Assembly: GCF_002954725.1 (NCBI RefSeq)
Contig: NZ_MSCQ01000001.1
Coordinates: 1,904,784 to 1,948,688 of the forward strand
Source of the DNA: Photobacterium phosphoreum
Lineage (GTDB): Bacteria > Pseudomonadota > Gammaproteobacteria > Enterobacterales > Vibrionaceae
Direction of reading: 5' to 3'
DNA length: 43,905 bases
Positions within the stretch are counted from its first letter, which is position 1, and every line of letters begins with the position of its first letter. Under the pieces are notes generated by a model that worked only from the letters and a program-made list of their open reading frames with translations, was not told the DNA's origin and searched no databases. Below, one piece after another: positions 36,597-43,905 of this stretch. The position numbers were made by a program, and so were the translations under genes.

Positions 36597-38021
36597 TTAA
36601 TTATTTTCTTTCATTATCAACAAAAATTTTTTCATAAAAACAACAATTGGAAGTATTGTAGATATAATCCCTATAAAATAAGATTCATGATCTAAAATAT
36701 TTTCTAGTACAGAATAAATAAATATTGTTAGTATTATATATGGTATAAATTTCAATATGACTTTATATATAGTTAAATAAAATGATTTTAGCTCTTTCTT
36801 AAAACCGAATTTAAATAGTATATAATATATAGATATAAAATTTAGAATAAAAGATATTGTAACAGACCAAGCTGTTGCTTTAATAGAATAAAAAAATATA
36901 GATGTAACTATAGATATAACAAATATAATAGAACCAATAAGTCCAGCTCTAAATAGTAAATCGACACGACCAATTGATTGAAAAAAAGCTCCAGATGTAG
37001 CCATTATCATTTGGAAAGGCAAAGAGTAATTAAATATTTCAATTAACGGGATAACCTTTAACCATTTATCTCCAAGAATTAAATAGACGATTAATTCTGA
37101 ATTAAAAAAGAAAAAAGAAAATATAATTAAGGACAAACAGACTATCTTTTCTATTAATTTATTATGCTCATTAGCTATATATTCTAAGTCGCTTTTTTTT
37201 TCACTTAGAACGGGCTGAATGGCTGAACTTAGTGCAAATGATGTTAATTGTAATGGATATCTCATCAATTGATATGATTGATCATATATTCCAACTTTTA
37301 TTGGTCCTAAGAACTTAGCAATAAGTATATTATCTAGATTTCTAGAAAAATAATTTATAATTCCAAAACCAAATTGATAACTGCTAAACTTCCAAATCCT
37401 TTCAAAAATACTAAAGTCAAATCCTATTATAGCTCTCCCTAAGGAGGTTTTCGAAGACACTTTATATAAAATAAAGAACCTTACGCATGAAAAAATGCTA
37501 CTTCTCAAAGCCAATAATACAATAGGTGAAATAAAATCAAGAGTTATTATAATTAGTAAGAACGAAATAATATGAGATATTGCTTCTATAATATTTATTT
37601 TTATTATCAGAACATCTTTCAAACAACAGGTATAAGGCACTATAGAACAACAGCTAAATAAAACTGTAGGTGCTATACATAAGACTAGAAGCTGGTATAT
37701 TTTATCACTATAGAAATCAGAAATAAAAACAGATGATACTAAAAATATAATCGTAGTAATTATTCCGATAATAATGGTGAGAGTAAACACACCATTAAGT
37801 TCACTTTTAGAGATTCTTTTCTCATTAATTAATGCAGGTCCAATACCAATATCTGATAGCAGTTGAAAAAATACTACAAATACAAAAATCGATGCTACTT
37901 TACCGAAATCGTCAGGTGAAAATAATCTCGCATATATCATAAGAAGAGTAAACTGAACAATATAAACTGCCAGTTTACCAATAACACTTGATACTATAGC
38001 TTTATATAATTTTACGTTCAA
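36597..38021 (-). CDS. wzx: Wzx-type oligosaccharide flippase
   Basis: A 474-aa PST-family protein with about 12-14 hydrophobic segments. It opens KAIVSSVIGKLAVYIVQF and contains the RLFSPDDFGKVAS and DIGIGPALI blocks typical of WzxC-like flippases. It moves undecaprenyl-linked repeat units across the inner membrane. TTG 38021 overlaps the upstream stop (TTGA), with AGAG about ten bases ahead. The gene is among the most AT-rich of the window. Confidence 0.9.
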   Translation of the reverse strand: MNVKLYKAIVSSVIGKLAVYIVQFTLLMIYARLFSPDDFGKVASIFVFVVFFQLLSDIGIGPALINEKRISKSELNGVFTLTIIIGIITTIIFLVSSVFISDFYSDKIYQLLVLCIAPTVLFSCCSIVPYTCCLKDVLIIKINIIEAISHIISFLLIIITLDFISPIVLLALRSSIFSCVRFFILYKVSSKTSLGRAIIGFDFSIFERIWKFSSYQFGFGIINYFSRNLDNILIAKFLGPIKVGIYDQSYQLMRYPLQLTSFALSSAIQPVLSEKKSDLEYIANEHNKLIEKIVCLSLIIFSFFFFNSELIVYLILGDKWLKVIPLIEIFNYSLPFQMIMATSGAFFQSIGRVDLLFRAGLIGSIIFVISIVTSIFFYSIKATAWSVTISFILNFISIYYILFKFGFKKELKSFYLTIYKVILKFIPYIILTIFIYSVLENILDHESYFIGIISTILPIVVFMKKFLLIMKENN

Positions 38022-39145
38022 AGTAATAATCTCTTGATAGAATATAAATATCTTATGACTATATTGTTTTTGTTTTTTGCCACAAACTTATATAACCACC
38101 TGCTATTTTTCTTATAAGAAATATATTGTTCAATATTATTCCTTTCCTTTAACATATAGGCAAGTAAGTTATTATGAATCTTACCATGTCTATTAATTTT
38201 AATTAGTTTTTTCTCATTTTTTTCTCTAATAAATAGCGCGACTAAACCAAAATTAGAATCTGATAAAGAATTAGATTCAAAGCGTATAGTTTTCTCACTT
38301 TGAAAGTTGCACTTAGATGTAACAATATATGTATTACTATCTATCATAAATGGTGTACTTATATCATGAAACTGATTCTCATTATTCCCCCCTCTACTGT
38401 ATGAGCAATTAGCAGAAAAAATATTAATAATGCTATTACTATCATTCCAACTATGAATTCCTATGATTTTATATCCGTCATAGTCTAATTTTAAAACATC
38501 ACTAACCAATGTAATATTTTCATTAAATTGACTATTATTTTTAGATTTTTTATCACAACCAAAACCATTTAAAATAACATAACGATCATCATCAGATATA
38601 ATATTATAGCCAATATCATATTGCGAAAAATTATCTATTATTTTCTCTCCTAACCTATACATTAGATAGTCAAGAGGATGATCTAAGTTATCAAAATCGT
38701 AGAAATATTCTACGCCATTTTTTTTATAAAATGAGTCAATATCTACATAGTCAAGTTTATATAACTTTATATATTTTAAATGTATATTATTAATTTCAAC
38801 TTTAAATTTATATTTTTTAGTTAATAATGGTAATAGTAATACAATTACCTTTGTTTCAATGGATGACAGTCTTTCATATAGTGATTTTATATTTTGCTCT
38901 ATTGTAGCTATATCTGTATCCAGCATATTTGTATTATGAAAATCATTTACATTAGATTCACATATTACGATATCTGATTCCTGTAATACTTTTTCCCACC
39001 TTATTATTTCATACAGATTTTGTAGTGACGAAGATGCCCCTAATGAATAATTATATAATGTATGATAATCTCTGAAGTATTTAGATAGCCCATTTTTTTT
39101 TATTGAATTACTTCCACCCAGTAGTACAACTTTCACATTAATCAC
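38018..39145 (-). CDS. SGNH/GDSL-like esterase or acyl-modifying protein
   Basis: A 375-aa protein whose first ~190 residues match the SGNH pattern: VVLLGGSNS (block I Ser), SNVND (block with Asn) and DNLDHPLD (Asp-x-x-His-type block). The rest (about 190-375) is beta-rich and unfamiliar. Such proteins acetylate or deacetylate polysaccharide. The start may be GTG 39145 or GTG 39136; the second has a better AAGTGA. It overlaps wzx by four bases and follows a 69-bp gap. Confidence 0.65.
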   Translation of the reverse strand: MINVKVVLLGGSNSIKKNGLSKYFRDYHTLYNYSLGASSSLQNLYEIIRWEKVLQESDIVICESNVNDFHNTNMLDTDIATIEQNIKSLYERLSSIETKVIVLLLPLLTKKYKFKVEINNIHLKYIKLYKLDYVDIDSFYKKNGVEYFYDFDNLDHPLDYLMYRLGEKIIDNFSQYDIGYNIISDDDRYVILNGFGCDKKSKNNSQFNENITLVSDVLKLDYDGYKIIGIHSWNDSNSIINIFSANCSYSRGGNNENQFHDISTPFMIDSNTYIVTSKCNFQSEKTIRFESNSLSDSNFGLVALFIREKNEKKLIKINRHGKIHNNLLAYMLKERNNIEQYISYKKNSRWLYKFVAKNKNNIVIRYLYSIKRLLL

Positions 39146-39214
39146 TTTAGAGTATGGTTTAACTTTACTATTAAATGGTTTTATAATAGATCATACCATT
39201 TAATATTTAATTAC

Positions 39215-39967
39215 TTAAAAATCAATAGCCTTGCATAAGACACGACTTTGAAGGAATATTTCAAGATCTGAGGGAATGCCTAAACCATACATTCCATTAG
39301 CTTCTTCACCTATATTATATATTCCAACATTAAGTTCTTTTGATACCATAAATGTATAAACAGGCGCTACATAAAATTCACCATTACTGCGAATATCCTC
39401 ACTTATCATATAATCTGCAAATTTACAAAAATCACTACCATGTTTAAAATTATATATACCAACTGTAGCTTCGTCAGATACAACTACTTTTTCAATAACT
39501 TCTAAAACTAAACCACTAGAATCAACTTTTGCATATGACCATTTTGGATCATTAGCTTTCATTGTCAGCATACTTCCGTCTAAACCACGACTATCCATAT
39601 TTAATAAATAATCGTTGATATTGATATCTACCCACTGATCAGAATTAGCTATCATTAATGGTTCATTATTATCAATAAAATCTCTTGCTTTTAATACTGT
39701 TATTGCGGCACCTTCTGTAATACCATCAATGCCAATTATGTCGTAGTTTTCGCAAGAAGAATTAAACACTTCTCTAAGTTGATACTTATCTATATGCTCA
39801 TTTTGACAAACAAATATAAAGCGATGCTCACAATCAGGCTTAAGATTATTAATTACAACCTCAATCATATGTTTACCATTAACATCAATTAATGGCTTTG
39901 GTAATTCGTAACCAGCATCCGCAAAACGACTACCTTTCCCCGCCATTGGAACTACAATATTTAACAT
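39215..39967 (-). CDS. sugar-phosphate nucleotidyltransferase
   Basis: A 250-aa nucleotidyltransferase of the RmlA/LicC class: MLNIVVPMAGKGSRFADAGY with PKPLIDVNG and NSDQWVDI metal-site block. The intact GxGSRF loop indicates activity. The substrate is unknown. It is a divergent paralogue of the domain in the SnoaL fusion two genes upstream. It overlaps the cupin gene by seven bases and may work with it. Confidence 0.8.
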   Translation of the reverse strand: MLNIVVPMAGKGSRFADAGYELPKPLIDVNGKHMIEVVINNLKPDCEHRFIFVCQNEHIDKYQLREVFNSSCENYDIIGIDGITEGAAITVLKARDFIDNNEPLMIANSDQWVDININDYLLNMDSRGLDGSMLTMKANDPKWSYAKVDSSGLVLEVIEKVVVSDEATVGIYNFKHGSDFCKFADYMISEDIRSNGEFYVAPVYTFMVSKELNVGIYNIGEEANGMYGLGIPSDLEIFLQSRVLCKAIDF

Positions 39968-40293
39968 TCTACAACCTCAAGATATTTATCATTTAATGCG
40001 CCAGGTAATTTTACGACGGCAGTCACAGTATCTTCTAAAGCTTCAAAATTAGTATATTCACCGGGTTCAATTTTTAATATATCCCCCTCCTCTAATATGA
40101 TTTTATTCATCATCGCTTTACCTGATATAATCACGGTTATCTCTGTAGCAATTTTATGGCAATGGCTCGCTTCTTTATCACCTTTCTTGAATTTTTGAAT
40201 TGCAACTTCTACATCTGTTGTATTAAATAGTGTTGGTTTGAACCCACCAACAAACCATCCTCGAATATAATCATCTAAATTACTTTTATTCAC
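39961..40293 (-). CDS. small cupin-domain protein
   Basis: A 110-aa single cupin: the double-beta-helix core has SHCHKIATEITVIISGKAMMN and ILKIEPGEY, with two His and a Glu as likely metal ligands. GTG 40293 is chosen since GAGG lies six bases before it and the frame overlaps the upstream stop by eight bases. The longer frame would add 31 unlike residues. Enzyme or sensor role cannot be decided. Confidence 0.75.
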   Translation of the reverse strand: MNKSNLDDYIRGWFVGGFKPTLFNTTDVEVAIQKFKKGDKEASHCHKIATEITVIISGKAMMNKIILEEGDILKIEPGEYTNFEALEDTVTAVVKLPGALNDKYLEVVEC

Positions 40294-41374
40294 TGTATAC
40301 CTCATATAAATATGCACATATTGATTGTATTTCGAACTGGTCGTTCCATTCAATAATATCTGTACCAATAAATTTTTTATTATCAATTTTCAATTCAAAT
40401 TCTATAATACTATGCATAGTATCCACCATAATATTATTTTCTTTAAATGAAAGATGAGATACATTAGTAAATAAAGTTTCTATATAATCAAGTACATTTT
40501 TTTTACCTGATATCGATGTATTTGGATCAATCAAAGAAATTTCTTCAGAAAAATATTTCTTCATTTTATCAATATTGCATAAATTGAAATCAGCAATATA
40601 CTGCTTACTTTTTTCTATAACTTGATTTCGATTAAATTTTCTATTATCAGAGCATTTAATATCAAAGGTCTCTAATGAGTGTTCATCATTAATATGAAAA
40701 TATTTAGATTTATCTATCTTAATGGCTTTAACAATACCTTCATTTAATATGATTTCATTTATCGTTGGCGAAATAAAAAATGAATCATTTATTTGAACAT
40801 CTTTACGTATCATTTCTTTAGCTGCATCGATAAATATACGAGCAGATTTATAAAAATATAAACCAGCTATCGCATTATTACTAATTGGTGTCTTTTCTGC
40901 TGCCTGAGTAACCGTATTATTATTATCAACTTTTACATATGACCATTTCGGATGTATTGCCTCGAATGTAAGTACACCCGCATCAACATTTCCATCTAAT
41001 AACTCAGATAAATATGGGTTAAGATCAAAATCTAATACTTGTTCAAAACTTGAAATAACTAACGGTTTATCTAGATCAATATTATCAATGGCTAATAATG
41101 CTGAACAAACTGAACCTTTTGTATGACCATTAATTAAAGAAATAGCAATATCATCACCAAGTAAATGGATAACTTTATCAAGTTGATACTGTTCAGCTTG
41201 TTTTGTCGGTACTGCTACTATTATTTTTTTATCGAATTTAAGTGATAAGAAAGGAGCAGCAGCATGTTCAATTAATAATCGTCCATCAATTTCAGAAAGT
41301 AGCTTAGGAAAATTATTATCTTTCGTTAATTTAAATGTATTTTCTCCAGCCATCGGTATCAAAATATTAAGCAT
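40286..41374 (-). CDS. nucleotidyltransferase-like domain fused to SnoaL-like domain
   Basis: A 362-aa fusion. The first ~240 residues parallel the nucleotidyltransferase at 39215-39967 (MLNILIPMAG, TKGSVCSALLAI, HPKWSYVKVD). But the nucleotide loop reads GENTFKLTKDNNFPK instead of GKGSRF, and the metal-site block reads SSFEQVLDFD instead of NSDQWVDI. Key residues are thus changed, and activity is doubtful. The last ~115 residues (NQVIEKSKQYIADFNLCNID ... IGTDIIEW) look like a SnoaL/NTF2 small alpha+beta barrel. Overlaps HAD and cupin genes by eight bases on each side. Confidence 0.75.
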   Translation of the reverse strand: MLNILIPMAGENTFKLTKDNNFPKLLSEIDGRLLIEHAAAPFLSLKFDKKIIVAVPTKQAEQYQLDKVIHLLGDDIAISLINGHTKGSVCSALLAIDNIDLDKPLVISSFEQVLDFDLNPYLSELLDGNVDAGVLTFEAIHPKWSYVKVDNNNTVTQAAEKTPISNNAIAGLYFYKSARIFIDAAKEMIRKDVQINDSFFISPTINEIILNEGIVKAIKIDKSKYFHINDEHSLETFDIKCSDNRKFNRNQVIEKSKQYIADFNLCNIDKMKKYFSEEISLIDPNTSISGKKNVLDYIETLFTNVSHLSFKENNIMVDTMHSIIEFELKIDNKKFIGTDIIEWNDQFEIQSICAYLYEVYSE

Positions 41375-42005
41375 TTTTTTCTATTCCTTCAATATACTGA
41401 ATGATATTGTCATAATTAACATCATAAATTGAATCTACTTTGAGGACATTAGCTCCAGAAGCTAAAGCTGCTTTTATTCCGTTCTCATTATCTTCTACTA
41501 TCAAACATTCTTCAGGTTTTAGACCTAATTTAGATATAGCTAAATTATAAATTTCAGGACTAGGCTTTCCTTCAGAAACATCTTGATTTGATAAATAAAA
41601 GTCAAGATAATTAATTAAAGATGACTTCTCCATCATAACCTTAACAGTATTTCTTATTGAATTGGAAGCAACTGCTAATTGATAACCATTTTCTCTCAAC
41701 TTAGATAATGCATATTGATGGTGGAACACTGGTTTACATAACTGATGAGTGATATCCATTGTATATTGCTGTTTCATCTCATTAATAAAGCAATGTAATG
41801 ACTCAGGTAATACATAGGTTTTAGATAACATATTGAGTTTTTGGCTTGTAGAAAGACCATCAAAAGTAACTAAATGTTCATGTCTACTAATTGTTAATCC
41901 AAATATTGATAATGCCTTATTTAATGCATCATAGTGCCAATCTTTCGCATCAATGAGCACACCATCCATATCAAAAATAACAGCTTTAATTTTACGATCA
42001 GACAT
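41367..42005 (-). CDS. HAD-superfamily phosphatase or mutase (beta-PGM-like)
   Basis: A 212-aa HAD protein with the DxDGVL catalytic motif (FDMDGVLIDAKDWHYDAL), a helical cap with FDGLSTSQKLNML, ASNSIRNT and KPSPEIY, and EDNENGIKAA. The pattern is that of the beta-phosphoglucomutase/phosphatase subfamily. Substrate unknown. It overlaps the GDPD-like and fusion genes by eight bases on each side. Confidence 0.85.
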   Translation of the reverse strand: MSDRKIKAVIFDMDGVLIDAKDWHYDALNKALSIFGLTISRHEHLVTFDGLSTSQKLNMLSKTYVLPESLHCFINEMKQQYTMDITHQLCKPVFHHQYALSKLRENGYQLAVASNSIRNTVKVMMEKSSLINYLDFYLSNQDVSEGKPSPEIYNLAISKLGLKPEECLIVEDNENGIKAALASGANVLKVDSIYDVNYDNIIQYIEGIEKNA

Positions 42006-42627
42006 TAAAAAATTCCTTAGCTAGCATAGGGAAATCTGTACATAAAAGAATATTTTCTGAAGACTGACTATCCCTTATGTGATTTTTTAGTTGTTCCCAA
42101 TAGGTTGTATACTCATAACCATGCAGTTCTGGTGATACTAAAGCGACTTTCTTACCTTCCTCTAATACCTTATTTAACTCAGCTAAGTTTAATTTATTAG
42201 ACGAAAAATTATCCAGCCATATTCCTGCAGCATCTTTATAAAGCAGAGCAGTAGGCTCTACATCCGAAACTCTTGAAAAATAGCACATATTTTTTTGATT
42301 AAAAGTCAAACAATCAGGAATAGACATGTCAAAATAAAAATGTTTATGCTCTCCTAAATATTCATTTCTTTGCAATAAATCTTGTAATCCGTCACATTTA
42401 ATATTTAGAGCTAATGTCACCTTTTTATTTTTAGACACTAATTTCAAAAATTCATCTAATGTTTTATTTTTTTCAGTTGGAAGATCATGACTAATTACAA
42501 TTTTCCCATGATAGTCTCTGAGATCCGTTTCAATACCAAAACCATTACTGATTGCTCGTTCAAATGCTTTAAAAGAATTCTTTTCCTGAGACTCTAACCA
42601 ATAACCACGGTGGGCAATAATTTCCAT
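41998..42627 (-). CDS. glycerophosphodiester phosphodiesterase-like protein
   Basis: A 209-aa short GDPD-type protein: EIIAHRGYW with His-Arg, GIETDLRDYHGKIVISHDLP with Glu, Asp and His metal and catalytic positions. The E-x-K strand of the family is LNIK here, with Asn in the first position. It is shorter than most GDPD enzymes. It is the first gene after wecA, 18 bp away, and overlaps the HAD gene. It would cleave a glycerophosphodiester or related compound. Confidence 0.75.
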   Translation of the reverse strand: MEIIAHRGYWLESQEKNSFKAFERAISNGFGIETDLRDYHGKIVISHDLPTEKNKTLDEFLKLVSKNKKVTLALNIKCDGLQDLLQRNEYLGEHKHFYFDMSIPDCLTFNQKNMCYFSRVSDVEPTALLYKDAAGIWLDNFSSNKLNLAELNKVLEEGKKVALVSPELHGYEYTTYWEQLKNHIRDSQSSENILLCTDFPMLAKEFFNV

Positions 42628-42645
42628 TCTTTTACCTATAAAATA

Positions 42646-43635
42646 TTATTTATAAACTTTTGTTTGATTTACTTGATGATTAATTGATTTTTTGACCCAA
42701 GTCGTTATCCGCCAAATATGACTAATCGCTGTAAAGTACACCACGAACATGATTAAGAAAGTGACGAACATGGTGGATTCAGCTACACCATTAAGATCAG
42801 CCACAATCCCCACTGCCGCACAAATCGATGCTAATAAGCAGATAACAAATAACGTCATTAATGACGATAAACCCATGCGCTCACAAATATGATGCAGATG
42901 TTCACGATCAGGTTTAAAGGCGATAATATCGACTTCTTGAGTGCCGCGGATCAACATCCAGATCACTGAAAAGCCGATGAACATACTGCCCGCATCACCC
43001 ATAAATATTTTAAACCGGCGTCCTAGTGGAAAACCGAGGTTCAGCAAAATGTATGGGATTAATGCGGTTACGATTAATAAACAAATCGTGGACAAATACT
43101 CGTTACCGCTGATGTAAAATACAATCCCTAATGCAGTAAAGGTCACTGAGGCTAACCCACCCAGCAGACCGTCAATACCATCGACCATATTAAAAGCGTT
43201 AATAGCACCGATAACGGCTATCACGGTAATAACTGCACCTGCCACTTCATTGAGTACAATGGTGTCACTGCCCATCAAAAAACCTAAGTGATGTAGGCTG
43301 TGGCCACCGACCCAAATCATCGCCAGTGAAATTCCCGCTTGCACGGCTAAGCGAATTTTAAAGCTGACGTCAAAGAAATCATCCAGCGCGCCAAGCACAA
43401 TCAAAATCGCCGAGCAGCCCAAATACAATTGCAAGTTTAGGCTCATCGGTAGAAACAAGGTAAAGCCAGCCAATAATGCTAAGTAAATGGAAATACCGCC
43501 CACCAGAGGCACAACGCCCTTGTGGTGTTTGCGGGCGTTAGGTTTATCAACCAGACCAACTTTCTTTGCTACTTTTCGCATAACGAATAACGTTATAAAC
43601 GACATAAGAAAGACAAACAGATATGCAGTATTCAT
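42646..43635 (-). CDS. wecA: UDP-GlcNAc:undecaprenyl-phosphate GlcNAc-1-P transferase
   Basis: A 329-aa polytopic membrane enzyme that starts O-antigen (and similar glycans) on undecaprenyl phosphate. Visible: KHHKGVVPLVGGISIY, the DDFFDVSFKIRLAVQ metal-site block, MDGIDGLLGG, GRRFKIFMGDAGSMFIGF and DREHLHHICE. The last matches the His-rich loop of WecA. ATG 43635 is preferred over TTG 43644; neither has a strong ribosome site. GC is clearly higher than in the next genes. Confidence 0.92.
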   Translation of the reverse strand: MNTAYLFVFLMSFITLFVMRKVAKKVGLVDKPNARKHHKGVVPLVGGISIYLALLAGFTLFLPMSLNLQLYLGCSAILIVLGALDDFFDVSFKIRLAVQAGISLAMIWVGGHSLHHLGFLMGSDTIVLNEVAGAVITVIAVIGAINAFNMVDGIDGLLGGLASVTFTALGIVFYISGNEYLSTICLLIVTALIPYILLNLGFPLGRRFKIFMGDAGSMFIGFSVIWMLIRGTQEVDIIAFKPDREHLHHICERMGLSSLMTLFVICLLASICAAVGIVADLNGVAESTMFVTFLIMFVVYFTAISHIWRITTWVKKSINHQVNQTKVYK

Positions 43636-43820
43636 TATTGCCAACTTTATAAAAATGGAATGTAAACTAAAATAGGGGTGTAAAACGCGTTGCTTTGGGT
43701 GTAAAAAACACCTGCTTTAGGCCGCGATTTAATCGCGGCACTTACCGAAAAAATGAATTTTTTCAGCAGGCCAACTCAGTGTTTTTAAGGGCCTGAGACA
43801 CAAAACCTGAAATTTGAGCC
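43636..43820. promoter_or_regulatory. hairpin-rich leader of the polysaccharide operon
   Basis: Between the terminator to the right and wecA are several inverted repeats: GGTGT/ACACC (43699-43713), GCCGCGAT-TTA-ATCGCGGC (43721-43739), GAAAAAAT-GA-ATTTTTTC (43747-43764) and CTCAG/CTGAG (about 43774-43796). The ops/JUMPstart word GGCGGTAG is not seen on the minus strand. It may form an RNA with antitermination or processing function. Confidence 0.55.
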
Positions 43821-43822
43821 AT

Positions 43823-43854
43823 AAAAAAGCACTAGCTGTCGCAGCTAATGCTTT
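43823..43854 (-). terminator. terminator of a minus-strand gene outside the window
   Basis: AAAGCA...TAGCTG (43826-43838) pairs with CAGCTA...TGCTTT (43842-43854) with one mismatch and a TCG loop. On the minus strand the stem is followed by six T (43823-43828). It closes a gene beyond the right edge and separates it from the wecA operon. Confidence 0.75.
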
Positions 43855-43905
43855 GTTATGAAACAAGTTTGTTTGTTATTTAGAAGGTTGAGGGAATAGG
43901 TCCAA

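Noticed and set aside
43636..43905. JUMPstart/ops site
   Set aside because: The GGCGGTAG word was looked for on the minus strand and not found.

Overview
The window looks like a chromosomal segment from a Vibrionaceae gammaproteobacterium, most likely Photobacterium-like. The case rests on AT-rich codon use, an O-antigen locus of enterobacterial/vibrio type, a RpiR-controlled nanE/PTS operon, a YafN/YafO toxin-antitoxin pair and vibrio-type small genes. This is inferred from gene content; no search was run.

Left part (1-13.8 kb) is ordinary metabolism with relics between the genes. It holds a beta-CASP metallo-hydrolase, an alpha/beta hydrolase overlapping an amidase_3 peptidoglycan amidase, and a small 42-aa gene. 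An accessory patch (about 3.5-6.1 kb) follows, with a yafN/yafO pair, a frameshifted winged-helix gene that still has a 14-bp inverted-repeat operator, and relics related to it. Next come a Crp/Fnr regulator facing a deoD-tsgA-like pair, an internally deleted pseudogene of a WbpM/CapD sugar-nucleotide dehydratase, and a PTS EIICB-nanE-rpiR operon. Between nanE and rpiR lies a three-arm attenuator-like RNA.

The middle (14.0-21.7 kb) is the least ordinary part. Four tightly coupled genes encode a small basic protein, a catalytically degraded tyrosine recombinase, a 966-aa complete tyrosine recombinase and a 416-aa protein that reads like a three-domain sliding clamp. They are followed by about 200 bp rich in inverted repeats, then a conventional tyrosine integrase with an intact active site. 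I do not recognise this gene combination as a named element, and it is the best candidate here for an undescribed mobile or recombination system.

The right part (21.8-43.6 kb) is one co-directional O-antigen or surface-polysaccharide locus read right to left, 22 genes with mostly overlapping or nearly touching ends. Order: wecA; a five-gene module (GDPD-like, HAD, nucleotidyltransferase-SnoaL fusion, cupin, nucleotidyltransferase); an SGNH protein; Wzx flippase; a WavE-like protein; three GT4 glycosyltransferases; Wzy; manC, manB; ugd; rmlB, A, D, C; wbbL; acyltransferase. Together they would put GlcNAc-1-P on undecaprenyl phosphate (WecA), add rhamnose from dTDP-Rha (WbbL), extend with mannose and glucuronate-type donors, decorate, flip and polymerise. 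GC falls sharply from wecA and the nucleotide-sugar genes into the glycosyltransferase/wzx/wzy core, as expected for a mosaic locus. A bidirectional terminator closes it against the integrase, and a hairpin-rich leader precedes wecA.
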